From NCBI GenBank assembly GCA_945639195.1, contig CALZEE010000002.1, positions 186,001 through 250,000 on the forward strand: 64,000 nucleotides of DNA, written 5' to 3'. The notes under the pieces were generated by a model. That model did no database searches, was not told the DNA's origin, and saw only the letters and a list, made by a program, of their open reading frames with translations. The stretch comes from an uncultured Ignatzschineria sp. (lineage in GTDB: Bacteria > Pseudomonadota > Gammaproteobacteria > Cardiobacteriales > Wohlfahrtiimonadaceae). Positions 36,305 through 46,088 of the stretch are shown here, piece after piece. The first letter of the stretch is position 1. Each line of letters opens with the position of its first letter. Position numbers and translations under genes: made by a program.

Positions 36305-37603
36305 TTATCTTTGAGCTTGATTCATTAACTCATCGAAAGTTTTCTTCTCTGTAACAACCGCTGCTTTTTCAGCAAGAAGATCAACAACTTGGTCTTCAAG
36401 AGCGATGTTACGAATGTTTTGCATGCTGTTTTTATCTTTTTTGAAGTGTTCGATTACTTCAGCAGGATCTTCATAAGTAGAAGCGACGAGTGCTAAGCGC
36501 TTATCAACATATGTTTCATCTGGTGTAATTTTATTATCTTCGATAAATTGGCTCACAAGAAGGCTTAAACGAACTTTTTGTTCTGCTTGTTTTGCAAAGA
36601 TTTGCTTAACAAGTTCCATAAGTTGTGTTGCTTCTTCTTGGTTGCGTGGTTGTGGGAAGTTAGACTGTTGAGCCATTGCTTGTGCTTCTGTCACAACCAT
36701 TACTTCTGGAACTTCTAACTCATGATTTTTCTCAAGAGATTCAAGTACAGAAGATTTAAAACGTGTATGGATAACGTTGTTAAGCTCACGCTCCATGTTT
36801 TTGCGAAGCTCTGAACGAAGTTTCTCAACATCGCCACCAGCAATACCGAAGCGCTCTGCGAATTCAGCATTAACTTCTGGTAATTGACCTGCTTCTACTG
36901 TGTTTACAGTAATATCAAACTCAGCTTCTTTACCTGCAAGGTTCTCTGATTGATAATCAGCAGGGAAGGTTACTTTGATTGTTTTAGTTTCGCCTTTTTT
37001 CATGCCCACGATTTGATCTTCAAATCCTGGAATCATTGAGTTAGAACCTAAAACAAGTGGTGTGTTCTCAGCTTTACCGCCGTCAAACTCTTCACCGTCA
37101 ACGCGACCTACAAAGTTAATGTTTACGCGATCTTCAAGTTTCGCAGCAGTATCAACTTCAGACCAAGTTTGGCTTTGCTTTTGAAGTGTTGTGATCATGT
37201 TTTCAAGATCAGCATCAGTTACTTCAGCTTCAAATTTTACAGCTTCTAACTTATCTAAGTTATCAAGCTTCACTTCAGGCATTACTTCGAATTCTGCAGT
37301 GAATGAATATTTGTTGTCTTCAGTTGGCATATCGATAACAGGTTGACCTGCTGGTTCGATATTAAGCTCTGTAAGGAGCGCTTGATATTTTTTGCCAATA
37401 GCGTCACCAATAACTTCGTTCTCAACTTCTGCACCATGCATACTACGAACGACTTTAACTGGAACTTTACCAGGGCGGAATCCATCAACTCGGACGCGAC
37501 GAGCAAGATTTTTAAGACGATCTTCGATCTCTTTCTTAACTTTTTGCTCATCAATTTCAATAACTACACGACGTTTGAGGCCTTCTAATGTTTCTACTGA
37601 CAT
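36305..37603 (-). CDS. tig: trigger factor (ribosome-bound chaperone and prolyl isomerase)
   Basis: This 432-residue protein has the standard three parts. The N-terminal ribosome-binding domain has the GFRPGKVP signature near residues 43-50. An FKBP-type PPIase domain (about 150-245) contains EDRVNINFVGRVDGEEFDGG. A helical C-terminal domain carries the chaperone arms. It folds nascent chains at the ribosome exit. tig lies downstream of tRNA-Leu on the same strand. No clpP-clpX genes follow, unlike the common order; rpsU is next instead. Confidence 0.97.
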   Translation of the reverse strand: MSVETLEGLKRRVVIEIDEQKVKKEIEDRLKNLARRVRVDGFRPGKVPVKVVRSMHGAEVENEVIGDAIGKKYQALLTELNIEPAGQPVIDMPTEDNKYSFTAEFEVMPEVKLDNLDKLEAVKFEAEVTDADLENMITTLQKQSQTWSEVDTAAKLEDRVNINFVGRVDGEEFDGGKAENTPLVLGSNSMIPGFEDQIVGMKKGETKTIKVTFPADYQSENLAGKEAEFDITVNTVEAGQLPEVNAEFAERFGIAGGDVEKLRSELRKNMERELNNVIHTRFKSSVLESLEKNHELEVPEVMVVTEAQAMAQQSNFPQPRNQEEATQLMELVKQIFAKQAEQKVRLSLLVSQFIEDNKITPDETYVDKRLALVASTYEDPAEVIEHFKKDKNSMQNIRNIALEDQVVDLLAEKAAVVTEKKTFDELMNQAQR

Positions 37604-37649
37604 AATTTTTATACCCGACTAAAAGTTTAATTCTATTAATTTCAAATAT

Positions 37650-37675
37650 AAAAAAAGGTGCTAATTAAGCACCTT
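37650..37675 (-). terminator. terminator between tRNA-Leu and tig
   Basis: On the minus strand GGTGCT and AGCACC (complements of 37668-37673 and 37657-37662) form the stem, followed by a seven-base T run (A run at 37650-37656). It lies 45 bases after the tRNA 3' end and would separate its transcript from tig. Confidence 0.85.
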
Positions 37676-37720
37676 CTTAAACTACTTATTAAGGTGAACT
37701 CGTGTCACCATAACTAAATA

Positions 37721-37804
37721 TGGTGCGAGCGGAGAGACTCGAACTCTCACGGATGAACCACTAGATCCTAAGTCTAGCGCGTATACCAATTTCGCCACGC
37801 TCGC
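37721..37804 (-). tRNA. tRNA-Leu(UAG)
   Basis: Read on the minus strand, the 7-base acceptor GCGAGCG pairs with CGCTCGC, followed by discriminator A and an encoded CCA (37721-37723). The D-loop region has GGTATACGC. The anticodon stem CTAGA/TCTAG encloses the loop CTTAGGA, giving anticodon TAG (reads CUA/CUN Leu). A long variable arm follows, and the T-arm contains GTTCGAGTC. A terminator follows directly. Confidence 0.95.
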
Positions 37805-37968
37805 ATAAGCCGTAAATTATACGCTGCTTTTGGATCTTGTCAAGATTAAATTTTCATTTGATTTCTTGAGACTTTCTTTACCGAAAGTGATCTCGCTAAC
37901 AACGTTAACTACGAAGAAAGATGATAATATATTTTGATAAAAACACAAGCCCTTTTATTGGAGAAATA

Positions 37969-38931
37969 ATGATCGATTCTCAACTAATCCCATTAAACCG
38001 CCGCTCACTTGAAGGTTCTTTTTCAATATTGAGAGGAATCCCCACAAGAATTCGTCGCCAAATTGGTCCTTGGTGCTTTTTTGATATGCTCAAAACGCCA
38101 ATTTCTGAAGAATTATATCTCAATGTTGCCCCGCATCCCCATATTGGTCTCCAAATTCTCTCTTGGATGATTGAGGGGGAATCGATTCATCAAGATTCAT
38201 TAGGGAATCAGCTAACCGCTACCAAAGATACGGTGAATCTTATGACGGCAGGGCGAGGTATTGTTCATACTGAAGATTCGCCGCAATCAGAGATCACGCG
38301 AAAGGATGCCTTTCTACATCTATTACAACTCTGGATAGCACTGCCGCAAACAGCCGAAGATATCCCGCCAGACTTTATGAGCCTAAATCAAGAAACGTTG
38401 CCAAAGTTTACGCTCCCGAATGGCGCGCTCACGTTGATTCTTGGCGAACATGCACAATTAAAATCGCCATTAAAAACCTATAGTCCTATTGTCGCGTTAG
38501 AACTCACCTTAAATGCCGGCATTCATACGATCCCTTTAAAGGCTTCCTTTGAATATGGGGCTTATCTTATTGCCGGGGATGCCATATTATCGCCTTCATA
38601 TAATTCTAATCATCCAAATTCATTAGTAGAGAGCAATGATAGTGAGGGAGAGCCGAGCACCTTAACAGTGAGTTCGCTACTGGCTTTCACAGGGGCGGAT
38701 CAATTAACGATTCATGTGAAGACACAATGTAGACTCTTTATCTTTGGCGGAGAACCCTTGCCAGAATCACATTACATCTGGTGGAACTATGTCTCTTCAA
38801 GCCCAGAGAAAATCCGAGAAAAGCATGAGACATGGGAAGCTGAAGATCATCAATCCTTCCCGAAAATCCCTCAAGAGACACGATCAGATCTTATTGCGCC
38901 AGAGATTCCGGCACGATTCATTGCTTTTTAA
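37969..38931 (+). CDS. pirin-family protein
   Basis: This 320-residue bicupin has the pirin metal site in the N-terminal cupin (HPHIGLQILSWMIEGE, then H in IHQDSLG and MTAGRGIVHTE), so the three His and one Glu are present. Bacterial pirins have been linked to quercetinase activity or metabolic regulation; the substrate here is unknown. GGAGAAA precedes the ATG at 37969, which is preferred over a start 16 codons upstream. It stands alone between tRNA-Leu and an intergenic region of nearly 500 bases. Confidence 0.9.
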   Translation: MIDSQLIPLNRRSLEGSFSILRGIPTRIRRQIGPWCFFDMLKTPISEELYLNVAPHPHIGLQILSWMIEGESIHQDSLGNQLTATKDTVNLMTAGRGIVHTEDSPQSEITRKDAFLHLLQLWIALPQTAEDIPPDFMSLNQETLPKFTLPNGALTLILGEHAQLKSPLKTYSPIVALELTLNAGIHTIPLKASFEYGAYLIAGDAILSPSYNSNHPNSLVESNDSEGEPSTLTVSSLLAFTGADQLTIHVKTQCRLFIFGGEPLPESHYIWWNYVSSSPEKIREKHETWEAEDHQSFPKIPQETRSDLIAPEIPARFIAF

Positions 38932-39426
38932 GATCAGTCGCAAACGATAGCGGTTGTTATTATGTTCTACCTCTATCTCTATCCCTATATAGATATAGAG
39001 ATAGATATGCGGCTATAGAAGCTATGGAGCGATGTAGAGATACAACCTATAGAGGCATTCTATCGCTATTAGCCAATAATGAGAGGGGTATTTACTAAAG
39101 TATCAAGCAATATAGGTCGCAAGTGCTAGATATTGCCAGAGATCCAAGCTTCTAACTAGCTTTTGACTCACGCCCAATAATCTCCTTAATATTATAATGT
39201 TCGCTGACGGGGATTTATTAACAGCTGTAAAGTAAACGCAGGTTATGAATACCTCTGTAAATATCAACGCTCACAGAGAACTTAGGCTTATGACATAATC
39301 TGCCTGCATGCTTTTTATATATGACCATTAAATATATTGATAGCCGCATATAATATGAAAAGGGAAGGTTTTAATTGGACTCAATTGAAGCACCTATATA
39401 CAACAATAACCAAGGAAGGATAATGT
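38932..39426. other. intergenic region with a low-complexity hairpin
   Basis: About 495 bases. An 11-base perfect inverted repeat, TCTATCTCTAT (38972-38982) and ATAGAGATAGA (38995-39005), encloses a further CTATATAG palindrome. It lies about 40 bases after the pirin stop and may terminate that transcript, though without a T tract. No coding frame was found. Confidence 0.5.
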
Positions 39427-39843
39427 ATGAAACAGATTAAACAGTGGAAGCTTATATTAACGATGATGTTTATCGGACTTGTTGCAGTCGCATGCTCAGA
39501 TAAACATGACACACCAGAAAGTGTTGCAACCGCATTTGTTTACACCTTAGAAAAAGGGAATGCGAACAAGATTATGGATATCGCGTATATTCCTGAGGGT
39601 AAAACGGATCGAGATAAACAGGCTGTTTCTGGCAAGCTTGAGATGATGGCAGTCGCTGCTGCGGGCGAAATTAAAGAGAAAGGTGGCCTGAAATCAATCG
39701 CCGTGAAAAGTATCGAATACAACCAAGATAAAACGCGCGCCTCTGTTTCATTATCGATCACTTATAAAGATGCCAAAGCGATGCCTAAAACTGAACGCGT
39801 GAATACCATCAATACTAAAGAGGGTTGGAAAGTCAGATTATAG
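39427..39843 (+). CDS. DUF4878-like lipoprotein (first of a tandem pair)
   Basis: This 138-residue lipoprotein has a basic N terminus, hydrophobic core and lipobox LVAVAC, so it is lipid-anchored. The mature part has the DUF4878/NTF2-like layout: TPESVATAFVYTLEKGNANKIM, a variable middle and a strand-rich end GWKVRL. Such domains are small binding or structural modules of unknown role. The next gene is a clear paralog. AAGGAAGGATA precedes the ATG. Confidence 0.85.
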   Translation: MKQIKQWKLILTMMFIGLVAVACSDKHDTPESVATAFVYTLEKGNANKIMDIAYIPEGKTDRDKQAVSGKLEMMAVAAAGEIKEKGGLKSIAVKSIEYNQDKTRASVSLSITYKDAKAMPKTERVNTINTKEGWKVRL

Positions 39844-40052
39844 CAAGGCCGATAAGGGACTTTGTACCGGTTATTAACCTGCATTTATATTGCGCGAATG
39901 ACCTCCATTAAATGGGGGATTATTTTAAAGAAGTTTTGTCATTTTTTAACAAGGGAAATAAAAAATTATCTGCATTTTATAAGAATTGTAGATATGAAAA
40001 CTTTGTGACATAATCGCCGGCACAATCACCAATATTATTCGAGGATTTATTC

Positions 40053-40463
40053 ATGAAACAAGTAAAATTATTTTTCGGCATGATGTTATTTGCCTTTGTT
40101 GCGGTTGCATGCTCAGGTTCTAACAGCAATTCACCTGAGGGTGTTGCTCAAGAGTTCTTAGAAGTATTCGCAAAAGGCGATAGTAAACGCCTTATCGAAA
40201 TCATCTATATGAGTGAAGATGACAACACGCCAGAAGCACGTGCAATGATCGCAGGGAAACTTGAGATGATGGTTGCTGCAGGCAAGCAAGAGATGGATTC
40301 AAAAGGTGGCATCAAGAAGATTGAAGTAAATGAAGTGAACTTCAACTCAGATAAAACGAAAGCATCTGTATTCTTAACAGTAACTTATAAAGACGGTGAA
40401 GTATCAGGTCCTGATGAAGTTGGGACAGTTAAAACAAAAGATGGTTGGAAAGTAGAGCTTTAA
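40053..40463 (+). CDS. DUF4878-like lipoprotein (second of a tandem pair)
   Basis: This 136-residue paralog of the preceding lipoprotein shares the signal peptide and lipobox (VAVAC), SPEGVAQEFLEVFAKGDSKRLIEI, the GKLEMM motif and the ending VKTKDGWKVEL. It lies 209 bases downstream with its own leader (AGGATTT before the ATG), so the pair arose by tandem duplication and may be regulated separately. A strong terminator follows. Codon use suggests higher expression than the first copy. Confidence 0.86.
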   Translation: MKQVKLFFGMMLFAFVAVACSGSNSNSPEGVAQEFLEVFAKGDSKRLIEIIYMSEDDNTPEARAMIAGKLEMMVAAGKQEMDSKGGIKKIEVNEVNFNSDKTKASVFLTVTYKDGEVSGPDEVGTVKTKDGWKVEL

Positions 40464-40505
40464 TCGCTTCCATTCACCTTGATCGGCTGATCAACAAAAT
40501 TATAG

Positions 40506-40533
40506 AGCGCTATCATAAAATAGCGCTTTTTTT
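40506..40533 (+). terminator. terminator after the tandem lipoproteins
   Basis: AGCGCTA (40506-40512) and TAGCGCT (40521-40527), followed by T to 40533. Confidence 0.85.
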
Positions 40534-40658
40534 ATCACTGCATATTGCCGGCATTTAGATTCACATTCAATAAATCGCTATAATATTTTAAACTCAAACA
40601 GGTATGACCGACCGTAATCATCCTCGGTTATCCCTCTAGTTGATATAATTAATCAATA

Positions 40659-41312
40659 ATGATCATGATAAAACGAAAATCTGCGCTTAAATGGGGTATT
40701 CCACTTGGAATATTGCTCATTACATTCATAACGATGATTCGTTATTTTGAGATCAATCCTTTTCGCAATCACTTGGTGTTTGATGATTGGGAAATTCCCA
40801 CGCATCTTCAACTCGAAGTAGGGGATATTGTTTTTAGAACCGCTTATGGCAAAGAGAGCAGAATGGTCACGCTGCTGAGTGGAGGAGATTACTCTCATAT
40901 CGCTGTTATCACAGATATCACGCCTGAAATCATGGTGACTCATGCCACGACAAATGATAACCCTGACAAGCTCAACCAAGTATTATTAACGCCCATCACA
41001 GAGTTTCTCTCGCCCACTTTTGCAAAGCGCTTTGAAATCGTGCGTCCTAACTTTCTGAGTCATCAAGAAAAATCACACTTTGGTCAATCTGTTCGGGAAA
41101 AAGTAGGGGAAGCATATGTATTACTGGAGAGAGAGCTCGATAACCTCTATTGCACAACGCTCTTGGAAGTGCCTTTAAAAACACTGATTCCCGCGCTTAA
41201 TCTACAGTGGCAGCAGGTGGATATTCCAGGACTGAATGGCGAATACCTGTTTCCGGATGCTTTTCTGGAGCTACCTCAGATGCATTCGCTTTTTAAGCAA
41301 GTGAATGAATAA
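40659..41312 (+). CDS. YiiX-like membrane-anchored permuted NlpC/P60 (papain-fold) protein
   Basis: This 217-residue protein has an N-terminal membrane anchor (about residues 11-27) followed by an extracytoplasmic domain. The pattern GDIVFRT, then DYSHIAVITD and, near the C terminus, NLYCTTLLEVPLK fits the circularly permuted NlpC/P60 family (YiiX/YebB type). The conserved His is in SHIAV and the Cys in YCTTL. Members may act on lipids or peptides; activity here is unproven. The start could be 40659 or 40665, and no good ribosome binding site is seen for either. Confidence 0.75.
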   Translation: MIMIKRKSALKWGIPLGILLITFITMIRYFEINPFRNHLVFDDWEIPTHLQLEVGDIVFRTAYGKESRMVTLLSGGDYSHIAVITDITPEIMVTHATTNDNPDKLNQVLLTPITEFLSPTFAKRFEIVRPNFLSHQEKSHFGQSVREKVGEAYVLLERELDNLYCTTLLEVPLKTLIPALNLQWQQVDIPGLNGEYLFPDAFLELPQMHSLFKQVNE

Positions 41313-41505
41313 GTGCCTGCGATGGGAATGGGAATGGCGATGAAGATAGCGATGGCAATGAATACGGGATTAAATATTGCTTTTTAAAGAAAAAAACGTA
41401 CTATACCAATCACACATCCCGTGTTTTGATAGGAAATAACACATGAACAACACACTAAATATTTAAGAACGATCTTTCGATCTCTCATCTATTTAAGGAG
41501 TTTCT

Positions 41506-43128
41506 ATGTGTCATTTTTTACAGCTTAATGCTGTGACTTATCATTTGCCGTCTGGCGAATCTCTCTTTAGTAATCTCAGTGCCACTTTTTCTGATCAGCG
41601 TATGCTTTTTATTGGGCGTAATGGCGTTGGAAAATCCATTTTAGGAAAGCTTTTGGCCGGCATTTTAACGCCCACAATGGGGTCTATCAGTGCTTCTGCG
41701 CCGGTTTATTATCTACCCCAAAATTATACGATAACGCAAAACACCACTATGGCGGATCTACTCGGGATTACGGATATTATCGCGGCGTTAAGACGCGTCG
41801 AGAAAGGCGTTGTCTTAGAGGAAGATTTCGTAACGATAGGCGATCACTGGCAAATTGAGTCAGAAGCGGTCGCTTTATTGTCAGCACTCGGTTTATCTCA
41901 CCGGCAATTAAACGATTCTGCACGCACCTTGAGTGGCGGTGAGCAGATGCGTTTACGTCTTGCCGGTGCGACATTGAAGCATCAGGAGATTTTGATTTTA
42001 GATGAGCCGAGCAATCATCTCGATCAAACGCAAAAGGCACTTCTATGGCAGCAAATTTCAGCGTTTAAAGGGCAAGTGATCCTTATTACACATGATGCGT
42101 TCTTTCTTTCAAAAATCTCATCCATTATCTCGCTGGATTCTCAGGGATTAACGCTCTTTCAGGGGAATTATCAAGACTTCATGGATGAATTAGCCGCTAA
42201 AGCGCTACGGTTAAATAACGAAGTAACCCAGTTAAAGCAGCAAGCAAAAAAAGCGCTCTCCACCCTCCAAAAGCAAATTGAACGCCAACAAAAACGTCAG
42301 CAGCAAGCCTCTAAGAATCGTCAAAGTCAAAATCAGGCGGCCATTTTGCTTGATGCTAAAAAGAACAAAAGTGAGCTCACTTCAGGAAAAATGCGCGCGG
42401 AATATATCCAGCGAAAAGCGGAGAGTCATCAGGCTGTTACAGCACTGTCAGCCACCCAAGATACCGTCGAAAAAATCACACTCCATGCGTATCAAAATAG
42501 TGAACACATGCCTAAAATCCTGATCTCCCTAAAAGAGGTGACATTGCCCCATATAGAGATAGTGCAAACCCCCATTAATCTCACCCTTCATTATGGAGAG
42601 CGGCTAGGGATTATTGGGGATAATGGGCAAGGTAAAAGCTTACTCTTAAATGTGATTGCCGGAAGAATATCGCCTAAAACAGGCGTGGCACGGCAGATGA
42701 ATGAAGGATCTCAAAGCATCACCTACTTAGATCAAAATCTTACATATCTCGATTCAGCGCAATCCGTCTTAGCGCATATCGAAAAGAGCGCCAAAAATCA
42801 ACACTGGGCAGATTTGCGCATGAAGCTTGCTCAAATGGGCCTCTCTGCACACCGTATCCAGCAAAAAAGTGGGCTATTAAGTGGTGGCGAACGCTTGAAA
42901 GCAACGCTCGCCTTAATTCTCTACGCGCAACAACCTTCACCGCTACTATTACTTGATGAGCCGACTAATCATCTCGATCTAGAAGCGAAAAGGGCGCTCA
43001 TCGCGTTATTGAATCAGTATCATGGTGCGTTATTGGTTGTATCGCACGACATGGACTTTTTAAAAGCGATCGGCATTCATGAATATTTAACGCCGATTGC
43101 TGGAAAATGGGAGAGAAGTTATCAATAA
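41506..43128 (+). CDS. ABC-F family ATPase
   Basis: This 540-residue soluble protein has two ABC domains and no membrane segments. Domain 1: Walker A GRNGVGKS, signature LSGGEQMRLRLAG, Walker B ILILDEPSNHLD. A charged linker of about 100 residues rich in Gln, Lys and Arg lies between the domains. Domain 2: GDNGQGKS, LSGGERLKATLAL, LLLLDEPTNHLDLE. ABC-F proteins act on the ribosome E site in translation quality control or antibiotic protection; which applies here is not shown. A bidirectional terminator follows. Confidence 0.9.
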   Translation: MCHFLQLNAVTYHLPSGESLFSNLSATFSDQRMLFIGRNGVGKSILGKLLAGILTPTMGSISASAPVYYLPQNYTITQNTTMADLLGITDIIAALRRVEKGVVLEEDFVTIGDHWQIESEAVALLSALGLSHRQLNDSARTLSGGEQMRLRLAGATLKHQEILILDEPSNHLDQTQKALLWQQISAFKGQVILITHDAFFLSKISSIISLDSQGLTLFQGNYQDFMDELAAKALRLNNEVTQLKQQAKKALSTLQKQIERQQKRQQQASKNRQSQNQAAILLDAKKNKSELTSGKMRAEYIQRKAESHQAVTALSATQDTVEKITLHAYQNSEHMPKILISLKEVTLPHIEIVQTPINLTLHYGERLGIIGDNGQGKSLLLNVIAGRISPKTGVARQMNEGSQSITYLDQNLTYLDSAQSVLAHIEKSAKNQHWADLRMKLAQMGLSAHRIQQKSGLLSGGERLKATLALILYAQQPSPLLLLDEPTNHLDLEAKRALIALLNQYHGALLVVSHDMDFLKAIGIHEYLTPIAGKWERSYQ

Positions 43129-43172
43129 TCGGTCATAGAATTAGGATTCCGAGCTTACATTGAAAGGCGATT

Positions 43173-43204
43173 AAAAAAGGATGCTTCAATAAGCATCCTT
43201 TTTT
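43173..43204. terminator. bidirectional terminator
   Basis: AAAAAAGGATGCTT (43173-43186), loop CAAT, AAGCATCCTTTTTT (43191-43204). This perfect 14-base stem separates the ABC-F gene from the convergent rnd gene. Confidence 0.92.
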
Positions 43205-43279
43205 ATTTTCAACGATTAGCAGGTCGGCATCACGCATTGGATACCTATTTTAATACTGCCACTCATTGTCATTCTCAGC

Positions 43280-44206
43280 TTAATCTTGATCGTTATCGCT
43301 GGCATGATCATTTTCAAGATCCTGAGCCGCTTGTACCGGATTATCATTCGCCCAGAAGTTTTCAATGGTTTTAATAATTTGATTTTGAATATATTCAGCA
43401 TACGTTTTAATCGCATAATCATCATAGAGCTTATGATTTTTCTTCGCATACGTTTCAGCAAGATGAATCAAGATATCGTCTTTAATAATCCAACGCTTTG
43501 GCAGATCTTGGCGAATGGCCATGAGCTCACGCATTTTCGCAAGCGAGCGAATAAGGCGCTTAGGGGCACTTTTAAGACGTTTAATCCCTTTTACTTTTTT
43601 CCAAGCTGTTTCTGGGCTTGGCTCATAACGCTCGCGCTCAGTTAATGGAACGGAATTGGCAGTCAGCAAGCCTTGCTGGTTATTTGCTTCAATCTCTGCG
43701 GTTAATTTTTTGCAGCAGGGAATCAGATAATGCACGTCATCATAAGCGTATTTTAACTGCTCGCTTGTGAGTGGTCTTAAATCCCATTGTGTTCTTGTTT
43801 GGTCTCTTGTGAGCTCCACATCGCAATAATATAAAACGAGATCGTGATAACTCATACCCACTTTCAGATCCTGACGAATCTTCGCCGCAATTTGTGTATC
43901 AAACACCGGCGTTGGCAGGATATCAAGCGCATGGACAATCGCCTCCAAATCTTGACTCGCAGAGTGGATGATCTTCGTAATATGCGGCGCAGTTAAGAGC
44001 GCTTTAAGCGAGGTAAAATCACTGAGCGCTAACGGATCAATGCAAACAGCTTCGGTTTCAGTTGCTAACTGAATAAGGCAAAGCTTAGGAAAGTAAGTCT
44101 TTACGCGCATAAACTCTGTATCGAGTGCTAAGAGCGTAATGCTCTCTAATTGTGCATTGCACCATGAATCAAGGGCTTCTTGCGTATTGATATAAAAATC
44201 TTTCAT
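43280..44206 (-). CDS. rnd: ribonuclease D
   Basis: This 308-residue DEDDy 3'-5' exoribonuclease trims tRNA and other RNA 3' ends. Exo I is LLALDTEFMRV, Exo II is IHSASQDLEAIV followed by FDTQIAA, and Exo III is YAYDDVHYL with the Tyr-Asp pair. An HRDC-like region follows (PETAWKKVKGI and ALM-like helices). It is shorter than the E. coli enzyme (about 375), and the second HRDC appears reduced. The acidic tail (ENDHASDNDQD) is unusual. Confidence 0.93.
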   Translation of the reverse strand: MKDFYINTQEALDSWCNAQLESITLLALDTEFMRVKTYFPKLCLIQLATETEAVCIDPLALSDFTSLKALLTAPHITKIIHSASQDLEAIVHALDILPTPVFDTQIAAKIRQDLKVGMSYHDLVLYYCDVELTRDQTRTQWDLRPLTSEQLKYAYDDVHYLIPCCKKLTAEIEANNQQGLLTANSVPLTERERYEPSPETAWKKVKGIKRLKSAPKRLIRSLAKMRELMAIRQDLPKRWIIKDDILIHLAETYAKKNHKLYDDYAIKTYAEYIQNQIIKTIENFWANDNPVQAAQDLENDHASDNDQD

Positions 44207-44431
44207 ATTGTATCCGTCAAACGAGTGAAGACGGTATTATACGTTTTTTCCGGCGTGATGGGGCAACAAATGGTAGAGATCAGCCAATAAATGCCGGTAA
44301 TATTTCTATAGGTTATGGGTGCTTATGTCGATATACCGGCATTCTTCTCACTTTTGACAAAAATTATTGATGCGAGAATAAAGATAAATTCAGCGCGATG
44401 CGTCATAACTCATCACTTGCCTCACATTAAG

Positions 44432-44460
44432 TACACATAGTGACGTTCTTTCCATATAAT
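44432..44460 (+). promoter_or_regulatory. probable promoter of thiM-thiE-thiD
   Basis: TACACA (44432-44437), 17-base spacer, TATAAT (44455-44460). Transcription would start about 37 bases before the thiM ATG, too short a leader for a TPP riboswitch. Confidence 0.5.
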
Positions 44461-44503
44461 GACCTCATTATATTTATCATCCGCGTAAGACGAGGAGTCT
44501 AAG

Positions 44504-45328
44504 ATGCCAATGCCTTTTTCCGCCTTGAATGCTATTCCGTATCTGATGGAATATCAGGAGAAATCTCCGCTCATTCATTGCATGACCAATGATGTTGTCC
44601 AAAACTTTACCGCGAATGTGATTCTAGCGACGGGTGGAAGCCCTGCGATGATTCCAGATATTCAAGAGTGTGGGGAATTTACCGAAATCAGTAGCGCACT
44701 GTTGATTAATGTCGGCACTTTAACAAAGCGAGCAGCCGCGGCAATGCTCCATTCTGCCGAAGCTGCACATAATACAGGAACACCATGGGTGCTTGATCCT
44801 GTCGGGATTGGCCCCGCGCTCTATTACCGTACCGGCATTGTGAGCCAATTACTGCAATATAAGCCAACGATTATTCGTGGTAACCCTGCAGAGATCATGG
44901 TGCTTGCCGGCGTTGAAGCGAAATCTCAGGGCGTAGATTCTGAAGAAGATTCAGAAACTGCCTTTGAACATGCAGAGCAAGTGGCGCGTGATTTTGGAAC
45001 GGTTGTTGCTATGACAGGAAAGTATGACTTCATCACGGATGGACAACGCAGTTATGTAATTACCGTGGGCACAGAGATGCTGACAAAAGTCACTGGCACT
45101 GGTTGTTCACTTTCCGCACTCGTTGCTGGCATTGCTGGCGCGACAAATGACATCTTAGAAGCTGCAGCAACGGCATGTTATATTGCCGCACTTGCCGGAG
45201 AAACTGCGGCGAAAGAGAGTAAAGGGCTGGGCTCATTTGCCGTAAACTATCTAGATGAGCTCTCTAATATGACGCCTGAGCGTTTACTTAATATCGCAAA
45301 AGATGAAGGGACTTTTGATCCTGTATAA
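44504..45328 (+). CDS. thiM: hydroxyethylthiazole kinase
   Basis: This 274-residue ribokinase-like kinase phosphorylates 4-methyl-5-(2-hydroxyethyl)thiazole for thiamine salvage. Signatures are PLIHCMTNDVVQNFTANV and GGSPAM, then LDPVGIGPALYYR, and the anion-hole motif VTGTGCSLSALVAGIAG with the conserved Cys. The length is typical. It is followed by thiE and thiD on the same strand. The trio supports salvage of both thiamine halves rather than full synthesis. Confidence 0.96.
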   Translation: MPMPFSALNAIPYLMEYQEKSPLIHCMTNDVVQNFTANVILATGGSPAMIPDIQECGEFTEISSALLINVGTLTKRAAAAMLHSAEAAHNTGTPWVLDPVGIGPALYYRTGIVSQLLQYKPTIIRGNPAEIMVLAGVEAKSQGVDSEEDSETAFEHAEQVARDFGTVVAMTGKYDFITDGQRSYVITVGTEMLTKVTGTGCSLSALVAGIAGATNDILEAAATACYIAALAGETAAKESKGLGSFAVNYLDELSNMTPERLLNIAKDEGTFDPV

Positions 45329-45391
45329 TCAATTTATAATGCATTCCTTTTAGATTTATAACCCCTATTTCTCGCATAAAGGAGAATATAC

Positions 45392-46063
45392 ATGGGATAT
45401 CCCATTATCCGTAACAACTTAAGTAGAACCCAATTTGATCTATCGCTCTATCTCGTCCTGGATCCTGAGCTTTGTGGCGGTATTGCCGGCATGGTCACCA
45501 CCGTTTATGAAGCGGTAGAGCGCGGCGTAACATGTGTTCAGTTACGATCAGAAAAAGAGATCAATAAACGTTACTGGTATGATGCCGGCATCCTCTTGAA
45601 GGCGCTATTAGAAGATTATAATGTGCCGCTTATTGTGAATGATCATATCGATGTTGCGCTCGCAATTGATGCCGATGGCGTGCATATTGGGCAGAAAGAT
45701 CTCCCTGCAGATGAAGCGCGGAAGTTACTTGGGCCGAATAAAATTTTAGGGCTTTCAGTGGGCTCACTCTATGAGATGGCGCAAGTCAAACCTCATGATG
45801 TGGATTATGTAGGCATTGGTCCTGTCTTTGCGACCACTACCAAAAAAGATGCTCGCCCAGCAATGGGAACCGAGGGCTTAGGTGCAATCGTCGCTTCTAG
45901 AAAATTCCCTTGTGTCGCAATTGGTGGGATTAATCAAGATAATGCTGCATCTGTACTTGCTACGGGCGTCGATGGTATCGCCGTTGTTTCAGCAATTTGT
46001 GGGCAAGAGGATATCGGATCTGCTACCTTAGCATTAACAAAACTCATTCAAAACAGATCATAA
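45392..46063 (+). CDS. thiE: thiamine-phosphate synthase
   Basis: This 223-residue TIM-barrel enzyme joins HMP-PP and HET-P to give thiamine phosphate. Visible motifs are LYLVLDPELCGG, then CVQLRSEKE, the pyrophosphate-binding IVNDHIDVALAIDADGVHIGQKDLP and the later VDYVGIGPVFATTTKKDA and CVAIGGINQDN. AAGGAGA precedes the ATG. thiD follows after 25 bases. Confidence 0.95.
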   Translation: MGYPIIRNNLSRTQFDLSLYLVLDPELCGGIAGMVTTVYEAVERGVTCVQLRSEKEINKRYWYDAGILLKALLEDYNVPLIVNDHIDVALAIDADGVHIGQKDLPADEARKLLGPNKILGLSVGSLYEMAQVKPHDVDYVGIGPVFATTTKKDARPAMGTEGLGAIVASRKFPCVAIGGINQDNAASVLATGVDGIAVVSAICGQEDIGSATLALTKLIQNRS

Positions 46064-46088
46064 AATAGTGACGAGAGAGGATATTGTC

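Noticed and set aside
38966-39010. CTCTAT/ATAGAG run considered as a microsatellite or CRISPR-like repeat
   Set aside because: It is a single imperfect low-complexity hairpin with no spacers or repeated units.
44207-44503. Possible TPP riboswitch upstream of thiM
   Set aside because: None of the conserved THI-box elements was found, and the probable transcription start is too close to the ATG.
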